A stretch of DNA of 36,554 bases, from NCBI GenBank assembly GCA_019118845.1, contig DWYE01000077.1, forward strand, positions 1 through 36,554, in the 5' to 3' direction. Source of the DNA: Anaeromassilibacillus stercoravium (GTDB lineage Bacteria; Bacillota; Clostridia; Oscillospirales; Acutalibacteraceae). The notes beneath the pieces were generated by a model. It ran no database searches. It saw only the letters and a list, made by a program, of their open reading frames with translations, and was not told the origin of the DNA. A program made the position numbers and the translations under genes. Of this stretch, positions 1 through 8,252 are shown one piece after another (the stretch's first letter is position 1; every line of letters begins with the position of its first letter).

Positions 1-146
1 ATCGTAAGTTGAAGAAAAAATTAGCGTGTTTTTTCTTGGGGAAGCAATCATTCTGGATGTTCAGAAAAGTGAAAAGCCCGGCCGGGTACTTTTTGCAACA
101 CTTGATGAACAAGAATGAATGATTCCAAAGCATCTCGTTTTTATAA

Positions 147-350
147 AATAAAACGAAAAGGAATGAGTCCAAAGGGCAATTTGGTTTGAGCTACCATTCA
201 TTTGAGAAAGGAAACGGTTCGTATTACGCTTCAAAGATCAAAGATGGTGTGCGAAAGCACGGAGCAAATCTTATCGGGAATCGCGTGACCTATAATTTGA
301 AGCCTGTTTTACTCTTCGTAAAAGAGTTGGTTCGAGAGAACAGAGAATAG
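147..350 (+). pseudogene. Coding remnant without start codon, unknown family
   Basis: An open frame of about 67 codons runs from after a TAA at 144-146 to a TAG at 348-350. No ATG or GTG with a ribosome binding site is visible. The translation looks protein-like (it contains SYHSFEKGNGSYY and a charged end LVRENRE) but I do not recognise a family. The words TCCAAAG and GAGTCCAAAG recur around it, near 124, 165 and 356. It is probably the degraded tail of a gene or of a mobile element. It could also be chance, because the stretch is short. Confidence 0.3.
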
Positions 351-517
351 TAGGTGAGTCCAAAGTATAGTTAAAACACGCATGAAATTCTTTTGAAAGA
401 TGAATTGCTTCCAAGGTGATTCCCAAGTGCTAAATACAAAAATCCGAGTCTATCGAGATGGTAGGTAAAGATTTTTAGATAGTAAGAGGATCGAAATTGT
501 TCAATAACTCAATATAG

Positions 518-557
518 AAGCTCCGGTGATTAAGGTTACCGGAGCTTTTGTTTTTAT
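518..557 (+). terminator. Rho-independent terminator upstream of trxB-like gene
   Basis: A ten-base stem AAGCTCCGGT pairs with ACCGGAGCTT around a ten-base loop and is followed by TTGTTTTT. It closes transcription coming from the left of the window. No intact gene is visible before it, so its parent gene lies outside the window or is the remnant at 147-350. Confidence 0.8.
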
Positions 558-560
558 ACC

Positions 561-589
561 TTCCCATTTTTTCAATTCTCCGGTATAAT
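561..589 (+). promoter_or_regulatory. Housekeeping promoter for trxB-like gene
   Basis: TTCCCA at 561-566, a 17-base spacer and a perfect TATAAT at 584-589 form a SigA-type promoter. It lies between the terminator at 518-557 and the TTG start at 655, giving a leader of about 60 bases. Confidence 0.6.
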
Positions 590-654
590 GGGATATACTT
601 ATTTTATGGGCTTGAGAATCCCAATCAAGCGATTCAAGAAAAGGAGGAATTCTT

Positions 655-1575
655 TTGGGTCAGTATGATGTGATCGTCATAGGCGGTGGCCCGGCTGGGT
701 ATACAGCGGCGCTTTATTGCGCGAGGGCTGCACTTTCCACTTTGGTTCTGGAGGCGATGGCTCCTGGCGGCCAGATGGGCACGACCGACCAGATCGACAA
801 CTATCCAGGGTTTGCCGATGGCATCAACGGCTTTGAACTCGCCATGAATATGCAGAAACAAGCGGAACGCTTTGGGGCCGAGAGCGTCTTTGCCCAGGTT
901 TCTTCTATGGATTTGAAAGGGCCGGAGAAAAAAATTTATACCGAAGAGGGGGATACGTATACGTGCCATGCGGTGATTCTCGCTTTGGGCGCTTCCCCGA
1001 GGGAGTTGGGGCTGCCGGAGGAACGTACCCTCCGTGGACGAGGAGTCTCGTACTGCGCCACCTGTGACGGTATGTTTTACAAAGAAAAAACAGTCGTTGT
1101 GGTTGGCGGCGGGGATACCGCTGCTGCGGATACGGTTTTTCTATCTAAGATATGTAAGAAAATTTATTTGGTGCATCGCCGGGATACATTGCGCGCATCG
1201 AAGGCATATCTAAAGCCGCTCGAGGCCTGCGAGAATGTAGAATTTGTTTGGGATTCTGTAGTGGAAGCAATTTTGGCGGACGGAAACGTGACCGGGGTTC
1301 GTGTGAAAAATAAAAAGACCGGCGAAACACGCGAAATTGCTTGCGATGGCATTTTTGTTGCAGTTGGAAATATCCCCAATACAGCGCTTGTAGCAGACGC
1401 GGTAAAGCTTACGCCAAATGGATATATTGATGCAGGAGAGACAACAGAAACGAATTTGCCCGGTGTATTTGCGGCGGGTGACGTCCGTCAAAAAGTTTTG
1501 CGGCAGGTGGTTACGGCGGTGGCCGACGGAGCGGTAGCTTCCCATATGGCGGAAGAATATTTGAGCGGAATCTAA
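655..1575 (+). CDS. trxB: Thioredoxin reductase (NADPH, FAD-dependent)
   Basis: This 306-residue protein has the usual length and order of low-molecular-weight thioredoxin reductases. An N-terminal FAD-binding GGGPAGYTAA is followed by the redox-active CATC (Cys134 and Cys137) and then by an NADPH-binding GGGDTAAADT. The C-terminal FAD motif is GVFAAGDVR. The enzyme passes electrons from NADPH to thioredoxin in the cytoplasm. The start is a TTG, seven bases after AGGAGGA at 642-648; no nearby ATG fits. It has its own promoter at 561-589. A ferredoxin-linked or alkyl-hydroperoxide-linked homologue cannot be fully excluded, but the CATC motif and length favour TrxB. Confidence 0.9.
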   Translation: MGQYDVIVIGGGPAGYTAALYCARAALSTLVLEAMAPGGQMGTTDQIDNYPGFADGINGFELAMNMQKQAERFGAESVFAQVSSMDLKGPEKKIYTEEGDTYTCHAVILALGASPRELGLPEERTLRGRGVSYCATCDGMFYKEKTVVVVGGGDTAAADTVFLSKICKKIYLVHRRDTLRASKAYLKPLEACENVEFVWDSVVEAILADGNVTGVRVKNKKTGETREIACDGIFVAVGNIPNTALVADAVKLTPNGYIDAGETTETNLPGVFAAGDVRQKVLRQVVTAVADGAVASHMAEEYLSGI

Positions 1576-1622
1576 TCGGAAAACGAGGGTTGTTTGCACC
1601 ATATAAAGAGAGGTGTGTGTAG

Positions 1623-3008
1623 ATGTCCATTGTTGGCGCCTTTATTGTTCCCCATCCGCCGATTATTCTCCCGGAGGTCGGAAAAGGAGAGGAAAAGGAA
1701 ATTCAAAAAACCATTGATGCCTACCGGAAAGTTGCCCAGTGCATTGCGGCCTTCAAGCCGGAGACCATTGTGCTGACTTCTCCGCATTCGGTCATGTATG
1801 CCGATTATTTTCACATTTCTCCCGGAGAAAGCGCGTGGGGAGATATGCGCCAATTCGGTGCGCCGGATGTCGAAATCGGTGTGGAGTACGATACAGAATT
1901 TGTGCAGGAGCTCTCCGGCCAAGCGAAGAAACAGAACCTGCCTGCGGGGACAATGGGAGAACGCAAAAGGGCGTTGGATCATGGGACGCTGATTCCCCTC
2001 TATTTTTTGAATATGTGTTATACCGATTACCGATTGGTGCGCATCGGGCTTTCCGGTTTATCGCCGCTGGATCATTACCGGCTTGGCAAATGTATCGCGC
2101 AGGCAGCGGAATCCCTCGACCGGCGTGTGGTGTTTATCGCCAGCGGGGATCTATCCCACCGGTTGAAAGAAGATGGCCCCTATGGATATACACCGGAAGG
2201 ACCGGAATTTGATGCACAGGTCACAAATGCGATGATGCGGGGAGACTTTTTGCGTTTCCTGGAATTCGATGAAGCTTTCTGTGAAACGGCGGCGGAGTGT
2301 GGTTTGCGTTCGTTTCAGGTGATGGCGGGAGCGCTGGATGGAAAAGCGGTCAAATCGGAACTGCTCTCCTATGAAGGCACCTTTGGCGTTGGATATGGCG
2401 TCGCTTCTTTTTGGGTTGCAGGGGAGGACGAAAGCCGCCGCTTTGGGGAGCAATACGAAAAAAGGCAGCGAGCCTTCCTAGACCAGGCAAAGCAGAAGGA
2501 AGATGCCTATGTCCGCCTTGCGAGGAAGGCGCTGGAAACATATGTCCGGACGGGAGAACGAATCAAGCGGCCGCTGGAAGCGCCTGCGGAGATGTGTTCA
2601 CAGGCGGCGGGGGTGTTTGTTTCCCTGAAAAAGGACGGACAACTGCGCGGCTGCATCGGAACCATTGAACCGGAAACGGTGTGTGTTGCGGACGAGATCA
2701 TCGAAAATGCGATTTCCGCAGGCACACACGATCCACGGTTCCATTCGGTGGCCGAAGAGGAACTGGGCCAACTGCTGTACAGTGTGGATGTGCTTGGAAA
2801 GCCAGAACGAGTGGCATCCGTTGCGGAACTGGATGCAAAACGATATGGAGTGATCGTTTCCAAAGGTTGGAAGCGTGGCCTGCTGTTGCCAAATCTGGAC
2901 GGAGTCAACACGCCGGAACAGCAGATTTCCATTGCCCTCAAGAAAGCGGGAATTCGTCCTTCGGAGGAGTATACGATCGAGCGCTTCGAGGTGACCCGGC
3001 ACAAATGA
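1623..3008 (+). CDS. AmmeMemoRadiSam system fusion protein: MEMO (B) plus AMMECR1 (A)
   Basis: This 461-residue protein fuses two domains that are often separate. Residues 1 to about 265 form a MEMO domain related to class III extradiol dioxygenases, with His-bearing segments HPPIILPEVG near the start, TSPHSV, DHGTLIPL and SGDLSHR. Residues of about 285-455 form an AMMECR1 domain with the hallmark LRGCIGT near residue 341. The gene overlaps the next one, a radical SAM enzyme, by ATGA, so the A, B and radical SAM parts form one translationally coupled unit. The substrate of this system is not established and I infer none. RBS GAGAGG precedes the ATG. Confidence 0.88.
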   Translation: MSIVGAFIVPHPPIILPEVGKGEEKEIQKTIDAYRKVAQCIAAFKPETIVLTSPHSVMYADYFHISPGESAWGDMRQFGAPDVEIGVEYDTEFVQELSGQAKKQNLPAGTMGERKRALDHGTLIPLYFLNMCYTDYRLVRIGLSGLSPLDHYRLGKCIAQAAESLDRRVVFIASGDLSHRLKEDGPYGYTPEGPEFDAQVTNAMMRGDFLRFLEFDEAFCETAAECGLRSFQVMAGALDGKAVKSELLSYEGTFGVGYGVASFWVAGEDESRRFGEQYEKRQRAFLDQAKQKEDAYVRLARKALETYVRTGERIKRPLEAPAEMCSQAAGVFVSLKKDGQLRGCIGTIEPETVCVADEIIENAISAGTHDPRFHSVAEEELGQLLYSVDVLGKPERVASVAELDAKRYGVIVSKGWKRGLLLPNLDGVNTPEQQISIALKKAGIRPSEEYTIERFEVTRHK

Positions 3009-3832
3009 AAAAGACATGTGAACTTTGTCCGCACCGCTGTGAGCTCGAAGAAGGGCAAACCGGTTTTTGCAGGGCGCGCCAAAATCGGGATGGGCAGATT
3101 ATATCCATCAACTATGGAAAGGTCACTGCACTTGCACTGGATCCCATTGAGAAAAAACCGTTGCGGCATTTTTATGCTGGCAAAAATATTCTATCCGTGG
3201 GAAGTTTTGGCTGCAACCTGCGGTGTCCGTACTGCCAGAATCATACTATTTCTATGGCGAACGCAGCACAGACTGTATCCTGTTATATATCTCCGGAAGA
3301 GCTGGTAGCGCGTGCGTTAGAGCGAATTCCCGATGGCAACATTGGAATCGCTTATACGTACAACGAACCTCTGATTGGCTATGAGTATGTCCGTGATTGT
3401 GCAATGCTTGCGAAGGAAAAGCAGCTAAAAAATGTCGTTGTCACCAATGGCTGCATTGCGGAGGAAGCCTTTCAAAAATTGCTCCCTTGGATTGATGCTT
3501 GGAACATTGATTTAAAGGGTTTCAAAAATGCTTCTTACGGACAGCTTTGTGGAGACTTGGAAGTTGTAAAGCGGAACATTGTATCAGCGGCGGCCCAGGG
3601 GCATGTGGAAATTACGACCTTGATTGTCCCGCAAAGAACCGATACGGAAGAGGAAATCAGAGAGCTTTCCTCGTGGCTTAGCAGTGTGGATTGCAAAATC
3701 CCGCTGCATATTACGCGCTTTTTTCCGCAGTATCGTATGCAGGACTGTTTGGCTACACCGGTCTCCACGGTATATCGTCTGGCAGATGTGGCTAGAAAGT
3801 ATTTGGAGTATGTCTATGAAGGAAACTGTTAA
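3005..3832 (+). CDS. AmmeMemoRadiSam system radical SAM enzyme
   Basis: The 275-residue product carries the radical SAM cluster motif CNLRCPYC (Cys70, Cys74, Cys77), which binds a 4Fe-4S cluster and S-adenosylmethionine. An extra Cys-rich N-terminus (CELCPHRC and FCRARQ) resembles pyruvate formate-lyase activating enzymes and AmrS-type proteins. The ATG overlaps the stop of the MEMO/AMMECR1 gene by four bases, which decides the start; longer upstream reading in this frame overlaps the previous gene. The coupling makes it the third member of the AmmeMemoRadiSam set. A terminator follows at 3861-3898. Confidence 0.88.
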   Translation: MKKTCELCPHRCELEEGQTGFCRARQNRDGQIISINYGKVTALALDPIEKKPLRHFYAGKNILSVGSFGCNLRCPYCQNHTISMANAAQTVSCYISPEELVARALERIPDGNIGIAYTYNEPLIGYEYVRDCAMLAKEKQLKNVVVTNGCIAEEAFQKLLPWIDAWNIDLKGFKNASYGQLCGDLEVVKRNIVSAAAQGHVEITTLIVPQRTDTEEEIRELSSWLSSVDCKIPLHITRFFPQYRMQDCLATPVSTVYRLADVARKYLEYVYEGNC

Positions 3833-3860
3833 AATGCGCAATTTAAGCATTAAAATGAGA

Positions 3861-3898
3861 AGCCTCCGGTCTTAGAATCGAAAGATCGGAGGCTTTTT
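3861..3898 (+). terminator. Terminator of the AmmeMemoRadiSam operon
   Basis: AGCCTCCGGTCTT pairs with AAGATCGGAGGCT (one G-T wobble) and is followed by TTTTT. It closes the trxB/AmmeMemoRadiSam strand 30 bases after the radical SAM stop codon. Confidence 0.85.
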
Positions 3899-3942
3899 GG
3901 ATGATCCAAAACCGTTTATACTTACAAATGTAGGAGGAATGT

Positions 3943-3999
3943 ATGGGATTAAGAGTGCTGAAGCCCTGTTTTGAAGATTTTCCCTTTTATCGCATGTAA
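3943..3999 (+). CDS. Possible 18-residue peptide
   Basis: A strong Shine-Dalgarno sequence (TAGGAGGA, 3931-3938) is followed by ATG at 3943 and a frame of 18 codons ending TAA. The peptide begins MGLRVLKPCFEDFPFY. No promoter is evident and no homologue is recognised. It may be a genuine small peptide or the 5' end of a gene lost when the cotJ terminator region moved next to it. Confidence 0.25.
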   Translation: MGLRVLKPCFEDFPFYRM

Positions 4000-4061
4000 A
4001 CACCGATGGTCTTCCTGTTTAATAGATTGTTTTATGTGGGGGAAGAATGGAGAAGATTCAA

Positions 4062-4094
4062 AAGAAAACCCCGAAGGGTTTCAGCCCATCGGGG
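4062..4094 (-). terminator. Terminator of the cotJ operon
   Basis: On the minus strand CCCCGATGGG pairs with CCCTTCGGGG (one T-T mismatch) around the loop CTGAAA and is followed by TTTTCTTTT. It lies about 70 bases beyond the stop of cotJC exon 3. This is the expected end of a cotJABC transcript once both elements have been removed. Confidence 0.8.
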
Positions 4095-4165
4095 AAATAG
4101 ACGTCCTGCATCCTTCGACGGTGCTGCCCGTATCGAACACACACCCTTCCACAATATGCCCACAT

Positions 4166-4585
4166 TTATTTCTTATCGAACGAGGGGTTAAAGGCATAGA
4201 AGTTTTTCGAATTCAAATTGTCGGTTGCAATGCGCAATCCCTCTCCGAAGCGCTGATAATGGACAATTTCGCGGGCGCGCAGGAACTTAATCGGATCACG
4301 GACATCCGGGTCATCCGCATACCGAAGGATGTTATCGTACGTCAAGCGTGCTTTCTGTTCGGCGCTCAAATCTTCGTGGAGATCTGCTAGGACATCCCCT
4401 GTCACGGCAAATGTATTGGCGGAGAATGCTTCGCCGCTTGCCGCCTGGGGATAGACGCCCGTCGTGTGGTCGACAAAATACGTATCGAATCCGGCTTTTT
4501 TGATCTGTTCGGTGGTCAGGCCGCGCGTTAGCTGATAGACAATGGTGCTGACCATCTCTAAGTGTGCCAGTTCTTCGGTACCTAT
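4166..4585 (-). CDS. cotJC: cotJC exon 3: C-terminal part of spore-coat manganese catalase CotJC
   Basis: This segment encodes residues 61-199 of the rejoined CotJC, starting at IGTEELAHLEM and ending AFNPSFDKK. It contains most ligands of the dinuclear manganese centre known for Mn catalases: Glu65 and His68 in EELAH, Glu136 in AEQKAR and His169 in EIVHYQRF. Upstream of the junction the frame runs on as unrelated residues (FFFVCHCDSP) with no credible start or RBS, so the fragment cannot be expressed alone. The break at 4578-4585 is the word ATAGGTAC, which recurs at 18256-18263, where exon 2 stops. There are no internal stops or frameshifts, which argues against ordinary decay. Confidence 0.9.
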   Translation of the reverse strand: MGTEELAHLEMVSTIVYQLTRGLTTEQIKKAGFDTYFVDHTTGVYPQAASGEAFSANTFAVTGDVLADLHEDLSAEQKARLTYDNILRYADDPDVRDPIKFLRAREIVHYQRFGEGLRIATDNLNSKNFYAFNPSFDKK

Positions 4586-4605
4586 TGGAGAGTCACAGTG
4601 GCACA
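4573..4605 (-). other. Attachment site of element 2 at cotJC exon 3
   Basis: The plus strand reads CTTCGGTACCTAT at 4573-4585, matching CTTCTGTACCTAT at 18251-18263 in 12 of 13 positions as a direct repeat. The element-side arm contains GCCACTGTGAC (minus strand, about 4591-4601). This pairs 10 of 11 with GTCACAATGGC on the exon-2 side, exactly ten bases either side of a central GG. The predicted crossover dinucleotide is at 4581-4582. Confidence 0.8.
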
Positions 4606-4764
4606 CAAAAAAGAAAACTTGGCCCCACATGAAGGTTACAGGCGAGAGGGGCACGGATATGGGAGATTATAAAATAAGAACCGCTGCCGTGTTTATATCT
4701 TCATCTGATACGGAACGGTTCTGTCCCAAAAAGAAACCGGCGGACAGGCAAGGCAATCCATCTT

Positions 4765-4786
4765 CCCTCATAAACATTTATGAGGG
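4765..4786 (+). promoter_or_regulatory. Palindrome overlapping the ribosome binding site of the recombinase operon
   Basis: CCCTCATAAA and TTTATGAGGG form a perfect ten-base inverted repeat with a two-base centre. Its right arm runs into the GGGGAGG Shine-Dalgarno of the gene at 4798. It could be an operator, or as RNA could mask the ribosome binding site of the gene coupled to the recombinase. Confidence 0.45.
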
Positions 4787-4797
4787 GAGGTCAGATA

Positions 4798-5088
4798 ATG
4801 AAGGATAGAGCGATTTTTTTGGAATGTACGGAGAAGATGGAAGATGACAAAAAAACCACACCAGAATTCGATCTGCTATATCGGAAGGCGGTTTTGCTTT
4901 CCCTGAGAGAACGGAACTTTTTGAATGACATGCAAGTGCAACTTTGCCTAGAGAAGCTCGCACATTCCATTGGGTCAGATGAAAACACCCTGTTCCTGGT
5001 TGGTCCGGAAGCAGAATGGCAATATGTGGATTCCTATGTGGAGCATCGGACGGTGGCAGAAAAGAACGCCAAGAAGGAAAACCAATGA
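4798..5088 (+). CDS. Small protein coupled to the element 2 recombinase; candidate directionality factor
   Basis: This 96-residue charged protein has a helical central stretch (YRKAVLLSLRERNFLND, residues about 27-45) and a lysine-rich end. The ATG follows GGGGAGG by seven bases. Its stop overlaps the recombinase ATG by four bases (ATGA), so the two are translationally coupled. I do not recognise a family with confidence; the middle is faintly like the short helical proteins that often precede recombinases in clostridial elements. A role as accessory or recombination directionality factor is inferred only from size and coupling, as small element-encoded proteins play that role for skin and SP-beta. 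Confidence 0.65.
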   Translation: MKDRAIFLECTEKMEDDKKTTPEFDLLYRKAVLLSLRERNFLNDMQVQLCLEKLAHSIGSDENTLFLVGPEAEWQYVDSYVEHRTVAEKNAKKENQ

Positions 5089-6680
5089 TGAAGGTCGCTG
5101 TATATTGCCGTGTTTCAACAGACAAGGACGATCAGATAAACTCCTTTGAGAGCCAGCAGAAATTTTTCCGCGAATATATCGACCGGCAACCGAATTGGGA
5201 ACTGTATGAAGTTTACGCAGACGAGGGGATCACAGGGACGAGTACGAAAAAGCGGACCGCCTTTAACCGGATGATCCACGACGCCCTTTTGGGCCGTTTT
5301 GACTTGGTGATTACCAAGGAGATTTCCCGCTTTGCCCGCAATACACTGGACAGCATCTACTATACCCGGCAGTTGAAGCAGCGGGGGGTGGGGGTTTTCT
5401 TTTTAAACGACCAGATCAACACCTTGAAAGAGGAATCGGAATTGCTCCTGGCAATTAAATCCACAATGGCACAAGAAGAGAGCCGTTCCACCAGTTCCCG
5501 CGTCAAATGGGGACAGACCCGGCGCATGGAACAGGGCGTGGTGTTTGGCCGCTCGCTGTTGGGATATGATGTGAGGGATGGAAAAATGACCGTCAATCCC
5601 CAAGGCGCGGAAATCGTCCGGCTGATTTTCCATAAATACGTCCATGAAGGAAAGGGAACCACCGTCATCGCCCGTGAATTGCGAGAATCGGGTTACAAAA
5701 CCCTCACGGGCAGTCCCAACTGGCGGAACACCGTCATTCTAAAAATTTTACGAAATGAGAAATACTGCGGAGACCTGAAGCAGAAAAAAACCTTTACTCC
5801 AGACTATTTAACCCATCAAAAAAAGTACAACCACGGCGAAGAAACATTTGTATTGATCCAGGATCACCATGAGCCGATCATTGGCCGGGAACTGTGGGAA
5901 GAGGCCCAGCGGGAGATTGCCCGCCGAAATCTGAATGGAAACACCGGCGCCGGCCATGGGAACCGCTATCCGCTATCCGGTAAGATTCAGTGTAGCGTAT
6001 GCGGAAAAAGCTTTGTTTCGCGCACTCGGAAGCGGAAAGACGGGAGCAGATATAAGGCGTGGCGGTGCGGCACCGCTGTTGCGGAGGGCAAACGGCATCT
6101 GGATCCGGTGGGGCATTTGGCAGGGTGCGATGTAGGGTATCAAATTCGGGATGAAGTGGGGATGGAGATGGTGCGCCGATCGGTGAACATGTTGCAGATC
6201 GACAACGATATGGTAATCGATGACATCACCCGAATTGTGTTGGAGGCGATCCAGGATTCTCAAAGCAGCGATCACAGAGCCATCGAGAAATTAGAAAAAG
6301 AGCGAACACAACTGAAAGAAAAAAAGAAAGGGGTGCTGGACGCTTTCTTTACAAAGAGCATCTCCGAAGATGATATGAAATTGATGAACGCCGAATACGA
6401 TCGCCGTATGGCGGAGCTGACCGAAAGAATTGTGGATTCCAAAGAAAAAGAGGGCAGTGGCATTGATAGAACCGTATTGGAACACGATATCCGCCGTAGA
6501 ATAGGGGAGATCGTAAGCGGGAAAACTGCTTCGGACAGTTTCTATGGCTATCTGCTTGACCATCTTATCGCCTACCCGGGCCGGCGCGTGGAGGTGCATT
6601 TGAAAGGATTGCCCACAACATGGACGTATGTATTGGAGAACCCTAAAGGCATCGGATGTTGTACAAAAAATGATTCCTAA
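5085..6680 (+). CDS. Large serine recombinase of element 2
   Basis: The 531-residue protein has the three-part layout of large serine integrases. The resolvase-type catalytic domain begins VAVYCRVSTD with nucleophile Ser11 and includes FARNTLDS. A recombinase domain (about 170-300) is followed by a zinc ribbon starting CSVCGKSF, and a coiled-coil segment lies at about 415-480. The first ATG of ATGATG at 5085 overlaps the preceding stop; upstream codons in this frame lack an RBS. It sits 500 bp from the exon-3 attachment site and points into the element. Family knowledge: these enzymes join attP and attB, and need a directionality factor to excise. It differs from the 464-residue recombinase of element 1 in length and sequence, so the two are not recent duplicates. 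Confidence 0.92.
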   Translation: MMKVAVYCRVSTDKDDQINSFESQQKFFREYIDRQPNWELYEVYADEGITGTSTKKRTAFNRMIHDALLGRFDLVITKEISRFARNTLDSIYYTRQLKQRGVGVFFLNDQINTLKEESELLLAIKSTMAQEESRSTSSRVKWGQTRRMEQGVVFGRSLLGYDVRDGKMTVNPQGAEIVRLIFHKYVHEGKGTTVIARELRESGYKTLTGSPNWRNTVILKILRNEKYCGDLKQKKTFTPDYLTHQKKYNHGEETFVLIQDHHEPIIGRELWEEAQREIARRNLNGNTGAGHGNRYPLSGKIQCSVCGKSFVSRTRKRKDGSRYKAWRCGTAVAEGKRHLDPVGHLAGCDVGYQIRDEVGMEMVRRSVNMLQIDNDMVIDDITRIVLEAIQDSQSSDHRAIEKLEKERTQLKEKKKGVLDAFFTKSISEDDMKLMNAEYDRRMAELTERIVDSKEKEGSGIDRTVLEHDIRRRIGEIVSGKTASDSFYGYLLDHLIAYPGRRVEVHLKGLPTTWTYVLENPKGIGCCTKNDS

Positions 6681-6862
6681 ATGCTCTGTAAAGAAAGACG
6701 GCATCTTTTAATAGAATCAGAAGAAAACGTGTCGCGGGAAAGCCTTACGGGCCTCCTTTGTGCAATTGTGAATAGTTTTATGAAAGCGGAACGTAGATGA
6801 AGGGGATAGAAAAGCAATTTGAGACTTATTGGAGAGGACAAAAGATCCCTTATTATCACAAG
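6681..6862 (+). other. Intergenic stretch after the recombinase
   Basis: About 180 bp between the recombinase stop and the shared terminator holds no credible gene. The short frames here lack ribosome binding sites and I see no repeats or promoters of note. Confidence 0.5.
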
Positions 6863-6895
6863 AAAATGGCGCCGGAAAATTCCAGCGCCATTTTT
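6863..6895. terminator. Bidirectional terminator between recombinase and polysaccharide operon
   Basis: AAAATGGCGC-C-GGAA pairs with TTCC-A-GCGCCATTTT. A T-run follows on the plus strand and a TTTTC run on the minus strand. It ends the plus-strand recombinase transcript and the minus-strand polysaccharide operon, which converge here. Confidence 0.85.
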
Positions 6896-6925
6896 ACCTG
6901 TATTTGAAAAACGCTATCCGGCGTT

Positions 6926-8239
6926 TCATCCACGGTTTAGATTGAAAATCGTCCTGCGGCCAATGCTGTGATAAATCACCGGTTCCTGCTCCATGCGTGC
7001 AAGCGCATAGCAGTTGCGCCCGTCGATAATAATCGCTTGGCGCATTTTCTTCGAAAAGAGCGAGACATCCAAATTTTTAATCTCCGGCCATTCGGTGAAA
7101 ATAAAGCATACATCTGCGCCGTCCAGGGTACTTTCAATGGAGTCACAGTATGTGATGTCGCCCAATGCGCGCTTCTTGAAGTTCTCCATGCCGACGGGGT
7201 CCCACGCTTTGACATGCGCCCCGTCGTCCAGCATGATGGGGATATTGACCAGGGAGGGCGCTTCCCGCAGATCGTCGGTGCCAGGCTTGAACGTGAGGCC
7301 CAAAACAGCGATCGTCAGCCCTTCCAAACTGTCGAAGTACTTGCGGGCGATCTTGATCGGCTTGAGTTTCTGGTTTTCGTTGACCTCGATGGCTGCCTTG
7401 ATGGTCTTGATCTCATAATCGTGGAAATTGGCGAGCCAGTGCAGCGCTTTGGTGTCCTTTGGAAAACAACTGCCGCCGTACCCGATACCCGCCTGCAAAA
7501 ATTTGTTCCCGATGCGGGAATCGTAACCCATCCCGCGCGTGACGTCGTCGATGTCCGCACCCACCAGCTCGCAGAGCAGGGCGATTTCATTGACATAGGA
7601 GATTTTCAAGGCCAGAAAATCGTTGGAGGCGTATTTAATCATCTCCGCGCTTTTTCGGTTTGTTACGAGAATCGGGGCATCAAATTCTTGATACATGGCT
7701 TTCAAAAGCTCGCCGGTTTCCGGTTCCTCCACGCCGATGACAATACGGGAGGCGTGCAAGGTGTCCCGTACTGCGGTCCCCTGGGCCAAAAATTCCGGGT
7801 TAGAGGCCACGTGGATGTGTATGGATGGGTCGCTTTTGGCATTTAACAGCGCTTCCACCTTGTCGTTTGTCCCGATGGGGACCGTCGATTTTACTACGAC
7901 AACACAGTCCCGCGTGACGCTGTGGGCGATCTGTTCCGCAACTGCGTAGACATAAGAGAGATTGGCGCTGCCGTCCTTTTTTTCTGGGGTTCCCACGCCG
8001 ATGATAATGACGTCCTTATCCGCGTAGGCAGCCTTGTAATCCGTTGTATACGTAAGCCGGTCGCGGTTCTTGTTCATTAGCTCCGAGAGCCCTTCCTCAT
8101 AGATGGGGGAAACGCCCTGCTGCATCAATGCGACCTTCGCTTCGTCCACATCGACGCATGTGACAAAGTGGCCGTGTTCCGCCAGACAAACGCCGGTCAC
8201 TAAGCCGACGTAGCCGGTTCCGGCAACTGCTATTTTCAT
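6926..8239 (-). CDS. ugd: UDP-glucose 6-dehydrogenase
   Basis: The 437-residue protein begins MKIAVAGTGYVGLVTG, the NAD-binding Rossmann motif, and contains the catalytic-cysteine motif GYGGSCFPKDTKAL with Cys258. Length and order (NAD domain, central helical domain, C-terminal UDP-binding domain) match the family. It oxidises UDP-glucose twice to UDP-glucuronate, a precursor for acidic surface polysaccharides. It is the last gene of the element 2 operon, 13 bp after the GT4 gene, with AAAGGCGGG before the ATG. Its presence suggests that the exported polymer contains glucuronic acid or a derivative (inference). Confidence 0.93.
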   Translation of the reverse strand: MKIAVAGTGYVGLVTGVCLAEHGHFVTCVDVDEAKVALMQQGVSPIYEEGLSELMNKNRDRLTYTTDYKAAYADKDVIIIGVGTPEKKDGSANLSYVYAVAEQIAHSVTRDCVVVVKSTVPIGTNDKVEALLNAKSDPSIHIHVASNPEFLAQGTAVRDTLHASRIVIGVEEPETGELLKAMYQEFDAPILVTNRKSAEMIKYASNDFLALKISYVNEIALLCELVGADIDDVTRGMGYDSRIGNKFLQAGIGYGGSCFPKDTKALHWLANFHDYEIKTIKAAIEVNENQKLKPIKIARKYFDSLEGLTIAVLGLTFKPGTDDLREAPSLVNIPIMLDDGAHVKAWDPVGMENFKKRALGDITYCDSIESTLDGADVCFIFTEWPEIKNLDVSLFSKKMRQAIIIDGRNCYALARMEQEPVIYHSIGRRTIFNLNRG

Positions 8240-8252
8240 GGTATCCCGCCTT

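Noticed and set aside
4095..4165. 5S rRNA-like look of the stretch after cotJC
   Set aside because: It lacks the conserved 5S core and pairing; it is an operon tail before a terminator.
3971..4390. Plus-strand coding frame opposite cotJC exon 3
   Set aside because: It is the mirror of a real coding region and the cotJ terminator, with no RBS.
4166..4654. A free-standing 162-residue gene starting MPLSPVTF
   Set aside because: The first 23 residues lie in element 2, lack an RBS and do not resemble the family. Likeness begins exactly at the direct repeat, so this is cotJC exon 3.
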